Source: an uncultured Candidatus Actinomarina sp.
Lineage (GTDB): Bacteria > Actinomycetota > Acidimicrobiia > Actinomarinales > Actinomarinaceae
Length of the DNA stretch: 56,420 bases
Direction: 5' to 3'
NCBI GenBank assembly: GCA_902593475.1
Contig: CACJIM010000008.1
Coordinates: 1 to 56,420, forward strand
Below the pieces are notes generated by a model, which did no database searches, had not been told where the DNA came from, and saw nothing but the letters and a program-made list of their open reading frames with translations. Shown here one piece after another: positions 1 to 8,659 of the stretch. Position numbers and translations under genes: made by a program. How positions within the stretch are numbered: the first letter of the stretch is position 1; every line of letters starts with the position of its first letter.

Positions 1-1
1 T

Positions 2-208
2 GAAAGTTCCATTCTTGACGCAACTGATACATTGCTTGATTATCAAACATCTGTTGTTATTGCTCATAGACTGGAAACTATTTTAAACGCAGAAAAGATA
101 CTTGTAATGAGTGAAGGCAAATTAGTAGGTTTTGACAATCATGAAACTTTACTTGCTAATAATGAAATTTATCAACAATTATTTTCAGCCTGGAATTTAG
201 TTAATTAA
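2..208 (+). CDS. ABC transporter ATP-binding/permease protein, C-terminal fragment (truncated by window start)
   Basis: Frame 2 reads ESSILDATDTLLDYQTSVVIAHRLETILNAEKILVMSEGKLVGFDNHETLL...; H-loop 'VIAHRL' is typical of ABC exporter NBDs. Confidence 0.85.
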   Translation, partial: ESSILDATDTLLDYQTSVVIAHRLETILNAEKILVMSEGKLVGFDNHETLLANNEIYQQLFSAWNLVN

Positions 209-1040
209 CTTCTTTTTTTAATCTATTTTTAGCTATTTCAATGTACTTTTCTTCAATTTCATAACCAACAAAATTTCGTTCCAATAACTTTGCTGCTATA
301 GCTGTTGTTCCGCTTCCTAGGAAAGGATCAAGAATTAAATCATTTTTGTATGTGTATAGATTTATAAATTTTTGTGGTAGTTCTATTGGAAATGGAGCAG
401 GATGACCTATTTTCTTTGCTCTCGCTGGATTTATATTCCATATAGAAAGTGTGGATTCCATAAACTCTTCTTTTTCAAGAGAAGATTCACCCTGGGTAGA
501 TTTTTTAAGTGAATCTTTTGAAAATACTAAACAATACTCGTGAATATCTCTAATAACTGGGTTGGATGCCGATAGCCAGCTACCCCAGGCAAAATTAGCA
601 TTAGCTCCTTTGGACTTTTGCCATATGATTTCACCACGCATAATAAAACCAGTCTCAATTAAAAGCTCTGTGAAATATTTTGAAAAAGGAATATAAGGTT
701 TCCTACCTAAATTAGCAACATTTACAACAAGTCTCCCCCCGGATTCAGTAACTCTATATGTTTCTTTAAAAATATTTTCCATCATTGACCAGTACTCATC
801 ATCAGTTAAATCTAGGTCGCTATCCTTACCAATGTTATAAGGAGGGGATGTGACTGTGAGGCTAACAGAATTATCTTCAAGCTCCTCCATATTTTCAGAG
901 CTTTTGTGAAAAATTTCGTCAATTATTTTTGATTTATTGTTTGCGTCTGTGAATTCTTTTAATTCTGTTTTATCTTGGAAGTTAGAAACAAATGCTTTTC
1001 GAGCTCCGGAACCAGATTTAAAAAATGAATTTTTCTTCAT
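201..1040 (-). CDS. DNA methyltransferase, N4-cytosine/N6-adenine beta-class-like
   Basis: Motif IV TSPPYN precedes motif I DPFLGSGTTAIAA. Confidence 0.88.
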   Translation of the reverse strand: MKKNSFFKSGSGARKAFVSNFQDKTELKEFTDANNKSKIIDEIFHKSSENMEELEDNSVSLTVTSPPYNIGKDSDLDLTDDEYWSMMENIFKETYRVTESGGRLVVNVANLGRKPYIPFSKYFTELLIETGFIMRGEIIWQKSKGANANFAWGSWLSASNPVIRDIHEYCLVFSKDSLKKSTQGESSLEKEEFMESTLSIWNINPARAKKIGHPAPFPIELPQKFINLYTYKNDLILDPFLGSGTTAIAAKLLERNFVGYEIEEKYIEIAKNRLKKEVN

Positions 1041-1046
1041 AAGAGA

Positions 1047-1052
1047 ATTTTA
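1047..1052 (-). promoter_or_regulatory. -10 box TAAAAT, leaderless spacing to methyltransferase ATG
   Basis: -12 to -7 from start 1040. Confidence 0.6.
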
Positions 1053-1088
1053 CAACTTTACAATCTAGTAATCTAAGTTCAAAGTTTT

Positions 1089-1523
1089 TTAAGATAAATC
1101 GATAAATTTATCAGTTACTTCATCAATTTCTTCTAACTCCAAAACAGTATCTTCATAATTTGAATCTTTGTTACAAAAAATATAAGTTAAGTTGTCTAAT
1201 ACTGTGATTTCATCCGATTCTTTCTGATTAGATATCCATAAAATTCTTTTTAATGATGACTGTTTAATTGACTTTATAAATACTTCTCTTAAAGAATTTT
1301 CTGATCCTTCGTAAAATATTCCACAAAATGCTCCTTCAGAGGCTGTGTATATATGTGAATCATCGTAAATATCGCCTATTGCTTTTTTTCCAGGTAATTT
1401 TTCTATAAACTCTTTTTCAATTTTGTCTGATATAAAAACTCTTAAATCTTGATTCTGTTCTTTTAGACGATTCAATAAATTTATGTGTTCTTCAGTATTT
1501 GGGTTTATAAAAATTGCAGGCAT
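1089..1523 (-). CDS. hypothetical protein, possibly a short Rossmann-like (NAD(P)-binding-type) fold
   Basis: Intact 144-aa ORF with TANNNT promoter box at the start; only weak fold resemblance. Confidence 0.5.
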   Translation of the reverse strand: MPAIFINPNTEEHINLLNRLKEQNQDLRVFISDKIEKEFIEKLPGKKAIGDIYDDSHIYTASEGAFCGIFYEGSENSLREVFIKSIKQSSLKRILWISNQKESDEITVLDNLTYIFCNKDSNYEDTVLELEEIDEVTDKFIDLS

Positions 1524-1530
1524 ATAAAAA

Positions 1531-1536
1531 ATAATA
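1531..1536 (-). promoter_or_regulatory. -10 box TATTAT, leaderless spacing
   Basis: -13 to -8 from start 1523. Confidence 0.6.
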
Positions 1537-1592
1537 ACTAATTAAGAAAATAAATTAAATCAATACTTTTTATGATTGAATCAGCACATTAT

Positions 1593-1598
1593 TAATAT
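1593..1598 (+). promoter_or_regulatory. -10 box TAATAT, leaderless spacing to sufB
   Basis: -12 to -7 from ATG 1605. Confidence 0.65.
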
Positions 1599-1604
1599 AA
1601 AAGT

Positions 1605-3014
1605 ATGGCAAACGTTGATATAGATTTAGGTAAGTATTCGCTTGGGTGGTCTGATCCTGAAAAAAATGTATTCAAACCTGAAAAAGGTTTAAATGAAGAC
1701 ATTATTCGTAAGATGTCTGAAATTAAGGAAGAACCTGAATGGATGCTAGATTTCAGACTTAAAGCATACAAAAGATTTCTTGACAAACCTATGCCTGAAT
1801 GGGTTGCAAAGGAAAAATTAAGTCAATTAGATTTTGATGATATTTATTACTACATAAAACCTACTGAAGATCAAGCAGACTCATGGGATGAAGTACCAGA
1901 AGAAATAAAACAAACTTATGAAAAACTTGGTATTCCTGAGGCTGAAAGAACATATCTTGCTGGAGTTACGGCACAATATGAGAGCGAAGTTGTTTATCAC
2001 AAAAATAGAGAAGATTTAGAAAAATTAGGTGTATTATTTTGCGATATGGATACAGCAGTCAGAGAGTATCCGGAATTAGTTAAAGAATATTTTGGAACGG
2101 TAATACCTCCAGGTGACAATAAATTTGCTGCACTAAATTCAGCCGTTTGGTCAGGTGGATCATTCATTTATGTTCCAAAAGGTGTACATGTAGAAGATCC
2201 TTTGCAGGCATATTTTAGAATTAATGCAGAAAATATGGGTCAATTTGAGAGAACATTAATTCTTGTCGATGAAGGCGCTTCTGTACATTATATTGAAGGT
2301 TGTTCAGCACCTGTTTATACAACGGATGCTTTACATTCCGCAGTTGTAGAAATAGTTGTGAAAGCATCTGGGACATGTAGATACACAACAATTCAAAACT
2401 GGTCAAATGATGTTTATAACTTGGTTACAAAAAGAGCGCAGGCTTATGGAAATGCAACAATGGAATGGATTGATGCAAATCTTGGTTCAGGTTTAACGGT
2501 CAAGTATCCTTCTGTTTATTTAATGGAACCAGGTGCGCATGGTGAAGTCTTATCTGTAGCTTTTGCAAATTCTGGCCAACATCAAGATACAGGAGCAAAA
2601 ATGGTTCATCTTGCTCCAGATACAACCTCTTTGATTACATCAAAATCGGTTTCTAAAGGTGGTGGAAGAGGTGCTTACAGAGGATTAGTCAGAGTTGAAG
2701 ACGGTTCAGAAACAGCAAAAAGTTTTGTAAGATGTGATGCTTTGATTCTTGATGATGAATCAAGATCAGATACTTATCCTTATATGGAAATCGAAGAAGC
2801 ATCAGCAGTCATAGGTCACGAGGCAACAGTTTCAAAAGTAGGAGAAGATCAACTGTTTTATCTTATGAGCAGAGGTCTTTCTGAATCTGAAGCAACTTCA
2901 ATGATCGTTGCAGGGTTTGTAGAAGAATTTACTAAAACGTTACCAATGGAGTATGCCATGGAATTTAATCAACTGATTGAATTAAACATGATTGAAGCTG
3001 GCGCCGTTGGTTAA
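1605..3014 (+). CDS. sufB: Fe-S cluster assembly protein SufB
   Basis: SufB family sequence, e.g. [48 protein letters not shown]. Confidence 0.97.
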   Translation: MANVDIDLGKYSLGWSDPEKNVFKPEKGLNEDIIRKMSEIKEEPEWMLDFRLKAYKRFLDKPMPEWVAKEKLSQLDFDDIYYYIKPTEDQADSWDEVPEEIKQTYEKLGIPEAERTYLAGVTAQYESEVVYHKNREDLEKLGVLFCDMDTAVREYPELVKEYFGTVIPPGDNKFAALNSAVWSGGSFIYVPKGVHVEDPLQAYFRINAENMGQFERTLILVDEGASVHYIEGCSAPVYTTDALHSAVVEIVVKASGTCRYTTIQNWSNDVYNLVTKRAQAYGNATMEWIDANLGSGLTVKYPSVYLMEPGAHGEVLSVAFANSGQHQDTGAKMVHLAPDTTSLITSKSVSKGGGRGAYRGLVRVEDGSETAKSFVRCDALILDDESRSDTYPYMEIEEASAVIGHEATVSKVGEDQLFYLMSRGLSESEATSMIVAGFVEEFTKTLPMEYAMEFNQLIELNMIEAGAVG

Positions 3015-3028
3015 TGAATAGGTAAAAA

Positions 3029-4186
3029 TTGAACAATAAATTATTTGAAAAAAAATTAAAGTCACTTTCATCAAAAGATTTCGAAAACATTACTGCTAAA
3101 GATGAGGACTGGAAGTATCTTGGAAAAAAATTATTCGAACTTAATGACATTGAAATTGGCGAAGCCACTGATATAAAGGCTTCTAAAACCTTTGATATTG
3201 ATTCAAATTGTTTTACTTATGAAATAAATTCAGAGCATAATCATATTGAAATTACAGACATCAATGAAATCAAAAAACCGCTAATCAAAGAGTCAATTAA
3301 AAGACCGTTTGATAAATTTAATATTGAACAATTTGAAAAAGTAACGGGTGGTTTTCAATTGAATGTAAAAGGAGATATCGAACAATATTTTACTGTAAAT
3401 TTCCAATCAGATGATAACGCTATTCCTTACATCGGAATTAGTGTAGAAAAGAACAAATCTGGAAAATTATATTTAAATTTTGATGAATTAGTTATTGGAA
3501 ACATTTATCCAATTATTGAAATTTTCTTAAACGATAATTCAAATTTAGAAATAATACTTTCTGTAACTTCAACAAAAGAAATCAATATTGTAAATTCAAT
3601 ATATGCCCAGCTTGAAAGAGACTCTAATTTAACTATTCACAATATAAGCACAGGAGCAGGATTCTCTCGTTCAAGAATGGATATAGATCTTTTAGGCAAT
3701 GGTTCAGAATTTAGTTTAGATGGAATTTATTTTGGTGAAGAAAAGCAAATTCACGACAACAGAGTATTTGTAAATCACCTTGGAAAAAATACATCATCAA
3801 ATATGATTACAAAAGGTGTATTAGGTGATGAAAGTAGCTCAATATTTACTGGAACAATACACATAGCTGAGGGAGCAGAAAAAACAGAATCTCATCAAGA
3901 AAACAGAAATATACTACTCAGCGAAGAAGCTACTGCTCAATCTGTACCCAATCTAGAAATATTGTGTGATGATGTAATCTGCAGTCATGGTTCTTCAGTA
4001 GGTCCAATTGAAGAAAATGTTTATCACTATGTTATGGCTAGAGGTGTTGAAAAAGTTGATGCAGATAAATTACTTATCAAAGGCTTTTTTAATGAAGTAA
4101 TAAATAATTCTGAGTGGGAAGTAATTCATGATAAAGTTTCTAAAATTATTGAAAAAAAATATATGAACATAATTGAAAGTAACTAA
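3029..4186 (+). CDS. sufD: Fe-S cluster assembly protein SufD
   Basis: SufBD C-terminal core (CSHGSSVGPIEENVYHYVMARGV); TTG start; follows sufB. Confidence 0.92.
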   Translation: MNNKLFEKKLKSLSSKDFENITAKDEDWKYLGKKLFELNDIEIGEATDIKASKTFDIDSNCFTYEINSEHNHIEITDINEIKKPLIKESIKRPFDKFNIEQFEKVTGGFQLNVKGDIEQYFTVNFQSDDNAIPYIGISVEKNKSGKLYLNFDELVIGNIYPIIEIFLNDNSNLEIILSVTSTKEINIVNSIYAQLERDSNLTIHNISTGAGFSRSRMDIDLLGNGSEFSLDGIYFGEEKQIHDNRVFVNHLGKNTSSNMITKGVLGDESSSIFTGTIHIAEGAEKTESHQENRNILLSEEATAQSVPNLEILCDDVICSHGSSVGPIEENVYHYVMARGVEKVDADKLLIKGFFNEVINNSEWEVIHDKVSKIIEKKYMNIIESN

Positions 4187-4510
4187 ATGGAAAAATTAAA
4201 AACAATAAAATGTGCAGATATTGCTGAAAACTCATCGGCTTTATTTGAAACTGATACTCAGCAGATTGCTTTATTTAATTGTGAAGGGAAATTTTTTGCC
4301 ATTGATGATATGTGTTCTCATGCTGAAGCCAGTTTATCTGAAGGGGAAGTATATGATTGCAAAGTTGAATGCCCTCTTCACGGTGCTGAGTTTGATTTAA
4401 AAACTGGTGAAGCAGTTACATTACCTGCAACAAAAAGTGTTAATACCTATGAAACTGAAATAATTGATGGTTATATATATGTAGAAATGGATACTAATGC
4501 TCAAGATTGA
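4187..4510 (+). CDS. Rieske-type [2Fe-2S] ferredoxin (suf-operon associated)
   Basis: CSHAEASLSEGEVYDCKVECPLHGAEFDLKTG Rieske ligand motifs. Confidence 0.9.
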   Translation: MEKLKTIKCADIAENSSALFETDTQQIALFNCEGKFFAIDDMCSHAEASLSEGEVYDCKVECPLHGAEFDLKTGEAVTLPATKSVNTYETEIIDGYIYVEMDTNAQD

Positions 4511-5186
4511 AAACTTAAAAGCATCAATAGGTGAAGTAGAAATCCTCAAGGGAGTTGATTTAGAAATTAAACCTGGTGAACTCCATGCGGTAATGGGTCC
4601 TAATGGTTCAGGAAAATCAACATTATGTCATGTTGTAATGGGAAATAAAGATTATAAAAGTGAAGGTTCAATTTTTATTGATGAAGAAGAAATAAGTAAA
4701 AAACAACAAAACGAAAGATCAGAAATGGGAGTTTTTCAGTCTTTTCAATATCCCGTTGGACTACCTGGAGTAACGCTTCTCGAATTTTCTAAAATTATAA
4801 ATCCAGACTTATCTGATGATGAAATTACTAGCCTTGCTGAGGGTTTTAAATTAAAAGAATTTCTTGATCGTGAAGTAAATGTAGATTTATCTGGCGGTGA
4901 AAAAAAGAGGTGTGAGCTTTTTCAATTAACACTTAAAAATCCAAAAGTCGCGTTACTAGATGAAATAGATTCAGGACTAGATATTGATGCTATAAAATCT
5001 GTTGCCGAGCTGATTAATGAAAATAGAAATAACACCACGGCATACCTTATTGTTACTCACTACAGTAGGATTTTAAACTACTTAGATGTAGACAAGGTGC
5101 ATATTGTAGTAAATGGTGAAATTGCAAAAACAGGAACTAAAGAACTTATTGAAGAAGTCGATTCTGGTGGATACACTCAATACTAG
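4497..5186 (+). CDS. sufC: SufC-like Fe-S assembly ATPase (copy 1)
   Basis: Walker A GPNGSGKST, signature LSGGEKKRCELFQ, Walker B VALLDEIDSGLDIDA, VTHYSRIL. Confidence 0.92.
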   Translation: MLKIENLKASIGEVEILKGVDLEIKPGELHAVMGPNGSGKSTLCHVVMGNKDYKSEGSIFIDEEEISKKQQNERSEMGVFQSFQYPVGLPGVTLLEFSKIINPDLSDDEITSLAEGFKLKEFLDREVNVDLSGGEKKRCELFQLTLKNPKVALLDEIDSGLDIDAIKSVAELINENRNNTTAYLIVTHYSRILNYLDVDKVHIVVNGEIAKTGTKELIEEVDSGGYTQY

Positions 5187-5195
5187 GAACAGTAA

Positions 5196-6563
5196 ATGAC
5201 AGAACAATTTAGAACTGAAAAAGACTCAATGGGAGAGTTTCAAGTTCCAATAGATGCTAAATATGGAGCCTCTACTGCAAGAGCAGTTGACAATTTTCCA
5301 ATTTCAAACCTTAGATTTTCTAGATCGTTTATTAAAGCTTTAGGTGAGATTAAAAAAGCTTGTGCAAAAGTAAATCAAAATAATAAATTATTAGATAAAA
5401 ATTTTGCAGATTCAATTATTGATGCAGCGCAACAGGTAATTAATGGTGATCATGATAAAGATTTTGTTGTGGATATATTTCAAACTGGATCAGGCACCTC
5501 AACAAACATGAATGCTAATGAAATAATTTCAAAAATTGCTTCAGAAAGTTCAAGTGAAAATATTCATCCAAATGACCACGTAAACATGAGTCAGTCATCA
5601 AATGATGTAATTCCAACAGCTACTAATGTCGCAGCTGTAACAGAAATCGTTCAAAATTTGATTCCAGCAGTTGAAAGTTTAATTAAATCGCTCGAAGATA
5701 AAGCTAAAAAATGGGAAAAAGTATACAAAAATGGTCGCACTCATTTAATGGATGCAACGCCTGTTTCCCTTGGACAAGAATTTAGCGGATATTCAGCACT
5801 TTTATCAGAGAGACTAGAAGATATTAAATCATCACTAATAAATGCCAGTAAATTGGCTATTGGTGGTACAGCAGTTGGTACAGGAATCAATGCACCAGAT
5901 AATTTTGGTAAAGATGTTGCAAAAGAGATTTCAAAATCATTAGGTATTAATTTTGTTGAAGTAGAAAACCATTTTACTCGCCAGGGATCTAGAGAAGAAG
6001 TTGTTCATTTGTCAGGTTGCTTAAAAGCATTTGCTGTATCTATGTTTAAAATTGCAAATGATATTAGGTGGATGGGTAGTGGACCTGTCTCTGGACTCAA
6101 TGAGCTAGTTATTCCTGCATTGCAGCCTGGCTCTTCAATCATGCCTGGAAAAGTTAATCCTGTAATACCTGAAATGGTTATGCAAGTTTCTGCACAAGTA
6201 ATAGGAAATGACAACACAATTACCTTTTCTTCATCAAATGGGAACTTTGAATTGAATACAATGTTACCTGTTATGGCACACAATCTACTTGAAAGTATTG
6301 AGCTTTTGACTACTAGTACCGATGTATTTGAAAAAAAATTAATTAATGATTTAGAAGCAAATACAGAAAAGCTTGATGAAAATATTCAAAAAAATTCAAT
6401 TTTAGTCACTGCTCTTGTACCTGTAATTGGTTATGACAAATCTGCTGAAGTTGCTAAAGAAGCAATGTCACAAAACAAAACTATTAAAGAAGTTTTACTT
6501 GAGAAAAACTTGATCTCAAGTGAAGAAATTGATGAGCTTTTAAATATAGAAAAATTAATTTAA
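5196..6563 (+). CDS. fumC: class II fumarate hydratase
   Basis: SSIMPGKVNPVIPEM signature; QTGSGTSTNMNANEI. Confidence 0.96.
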   Translation: MTEQFRTEKDSMGEFQVPIDAKYGASTARAVDNFPISNLRFSRSFIKALGEIKKACAKVNQNNKLLDKNFADSIIDAAQQVINGDHDKDFVVDIFQTGSGTSTNMNANEIISKIASESSSENIHPNDHVNMSQSSNDVIPTATNVAAVTEIVQNLIPAVESLIKSLEDKAKKWEKVYKNGRTHLMDATPVSLGQEFSGYSALLSERLEDIKSSLINASKLAIGGTAVGTGINAPDNFGKDVAKEISKSLGINFVEVENHFTRQGSREEVVHLSGCLKAFAVSMFKIANDIRWMGSGPVSGLNELVIPALQPGSSIMPGKVNPVIPEMVMQVSAQVIGNDNTITFSSSNGNFELNTMLPVMAHNLLESIELLTTSTDVFEKKLINDLEANTEKLDENIQKNSILVTALVPVIGYDKSAEVAKEAMSQNKTIKEVLLEKNLISSEEIDELLNIEKLI

Positions 6564-6997
6564 TGATTCAAAATTTAGCAATTGCATCTGACCATGCTGG
6601 ATACAAATTAAAAAATTATATTGTTAACAACCTTAAAAGAGAAATTAACATAAAAGATTTTGGAACTAATAATGAAGAGAGTTGCGACTTTCCAGACTTT
6701 GCAAAAGAAGTTTGTGATTTTGTACTCAATAATGAATCCTCTAGAGGATTATTGATTTGTGGAAGCGGTGTAGGTATGTCAATTGCTGCTAATAAAATCA
6801 AAGGAATAAGAGCTGCAAATGTAATTGATAAAGACACTGCAATACAAAGTGTTGAACACAATGATGTAAATGTTCTATGTTTAGGTGCAAATAATATAAA
6901 TGAGGAAAATGTTATAAATATTGTTGAAAGTTTTTTAGACGCTATGTTAATTAAAGAAGAGAGATATCTAAGGAGAATTAGTAAATTTGAAGACTAG
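6563..6997 (+). CDS. rpiB: ribose 5-phosphate isomerase B
   Basis: ASDHAGYKLK, GLLICGSGVGMSIAANKIKGIRAA. Confidence 0.95.
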   Translation: MIQNLAIASDHAGYKLKNYIVNNLKREINIKDFGTNNEESCDFPDFAKEVCDFVLNNESSRGLLICGSGVGMSIAANKIKGIRAANVIDKDTAIQSVEHNDVNVLCLGANNINEENVINIVESFLDAMLIKEERYLRRISKFED

Positions 6998-7350
6998 ATT
7001 GACATTTGCCAAATTGCCTTAATCCAATCATCTGTAATCTCATTCCTTGCAAAAACCACAATACCAATTGCACCCTCTTGATAAACCTCTCTCATTGATG
7101 TACCAGTTGTATATACATCGTCACAAATTAACATCGGATCATTTTCGTCATTAGATGCGTACTGTTTAAGGGCATTTTCAAAAGGAATACCTCCACGAGG
7201 TATACCAACAACATCTTTAAATTTAATTTTTTCGCTTACTATTTTTGCAAGCGCTTCGTAATCACCCTCACTTAACGCATCACATTCGACCTTCCAAGTC
7301 AATGGCAATCCTGCGTGTGAAATAAAATCTTCTCTAATAAATAAATTCAT
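6994..7350 (-). CDS. pyrE: compact orotate phosphoribosyltransferase-like protein
   Basis: PRPP motif MLICDDVYTTGTSM; last gene of the pyr operon; ATG at 7350 overlaps the pyrD stop (ATGA). ORF track extends to 7383. Confidence 0.75.
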   Translation of the reverse strand: MNLFIREDFISHAGLPLTWKVECDALSEGDYEALAKIVSEKIKFKDVVGIPRGGIPFENALKQYASNDENDPMLICDDVYTTGTSMREVYQEGAIGIVVFARNEITDDWIKAIWQMSI

Positions 7351-8024
7351 AATAACCTTCCTAATTTTACTGGATTGAAACATACAGTTCCAAGACTTAT
7401 GTGATCTGCGCCTAACTCAATATAATGCTCAATATCTTTTTTTTCAGATATTCCTCCACCAGCAATAATCTCAATATGAGGATAGTACTGCTTTATATGC
7501 TCAATAAATTTAGAAGTATATGGGATAAGTTCTTTTCCACTTAAACCACCTTTTTCAATAGGCAAAGTATTACAAGCATGGATTTGTTTAAAGTTAAATT
7601 CATTTATATATTTTTCTAACTCATCAAAAGTTGTTAATGGAGAAATCTTTCCAATATACCACTGGCGAGACTCATAACTGAATTTTTCAATTCCTGAAGT
7701 AAAGTGGCTTTCAATATTTGGGCATGACATATTTACTTCTAGATTTGTATCACTAGGAATCAATTCAGCAAAAATTTTCCAATCATCTTCCTCAATTCCA
7801 GCTATTGAAAATACCTCATTTTTTTTATGATTTTTTATACCATGTTCAAATCCCGGATTTCTTAAGCCTATTTTGTTAACCCACCCTCTTTTGGTGTATC
7901 TCAGTGTTTTTACAATTTGCTTTATACGACCTTTACGTTTTTCTATAGTCCAGCTTCCAGTAACGGAGATTGTGTTTGATGTTTTAATATAATTTCCAAA
8001 TGGTGCTGCAATAAATGTTTTCAT
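7347..8024 (-). CDS. pyrD: dihydroorotate dehydrogenase-like protein (short, 225 aa)
   Basis: LEVNMSCPN, HACNTLPIEKGGLSGKEL, EIIAGGGIS motifs; pyr operon position. Confidence 0.78.
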   Translation of the reverse strand: MKTFIAAPFGNYIKTSNTISVTGSWTIEKRKGRIKQIVKTLRYTKRGWVNKIGLRNPGFEHGIKNHKKNEVFSIAGIEEDDWKIFAELIPSDTNLEVNMSCPNIESHFTSGIEKFSYESRQWYIGKISPLTTFDELEKYINEFNFKQIHACNTLPIEKGGLSGKELIPYTSKFIEHIKQYYPHIEIIAGGGISEKKDIEHYIELGADHISLGTVCFNPVKLGRLL

Positions 8025-8659
8025 AACTCTAAATCATTGATAATGTAGTCGAGATTATTTCTTATAGATCTTCCCATAACTATATATTTTGCACCTTCAT
8101 TGATTGCAAAATTAGGTGTTGCAACATTTTTTTGGTCATTTTTGTCATCATTTTTAAGACGTATTCCAGGAGTTACAATTAAATCAAATATCTCTTTTGT
8201 TTTAGATATTTCTGAAGCTGGACAAATTACTCCGTCAACACCACATTCCTTTGCTTCTTTAAACTCTTTGTTCACTTCTTCACTTACTGAGTTAGTCATA
8301 GCCCTACTGGTTAATGCACTGCTAACACCAAGAATTTGTAGAGTGTTGCCTTTAGTGTTTGATGCTTCAATTAAGGCATCGCTAGTAGAAGCAATATGAA
8401 TTGTTAAAAAATCTGCTCCAAGGTTTGCTGCACTTCTTGTAGCTTCCTTAATAGTATTTGGTATATCATGAAGTTTTAGGTCTAAAAAAACTTGCCATCC
8501 TTGTTTTTTTAACTTTTCTACAACAGATGGCCCTTCAGAAACAAAGAGTTCAAGGCCTACTTTTACTCCGTATATATGATCTTTTAATATCTTTAGTTCA
8601 AATTCAAATTCAGATAATGATTTACCATCTAATGCAAAGAATATTGGTTTAACTGACAT
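8021..8659 (-). CDS. pyrF: orotidine 5'-phosphate decarboxylase
   Basis: [32 protein letters not shown]; start set at [12 protein letters not shown]. Confidence 0.94.
   Translation of the reverse strand: MSVKPIFFALDGKSLSEFEFELKILKDHIYGVKVGLELFVSEGPSVVEKLKKQGWQVFLDLKLHDIPNTIKEATRSAANLGADFLTIHIASTSDALIEASNTKGNTLQILGVSSALTSRAMTNSVSEEVNKEFKEAKECGVDGVICPASEISKTKEIFDLIVTPGIRLKNDDKNDQKNVATPNFAINEGAKYIVMGRSIRNNLDYIINDLEL

Noticed and set aside
4212-4400. 62-aa ORF inside the Rieske ferredoxin gene in another frame
   Set aside because: Fully overlapped by the Rieske CDS with clear ligand motifs.
6005-6283. Antisense ORFs over conserved genes (e.g. 6005..6283, 11278..11616, 25640..26272, 34061..34513, 45554..45895)
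   Set aside because: Each lies opposite a confidently identified conserved gene and has no family resemblance; treated as frame shadows.
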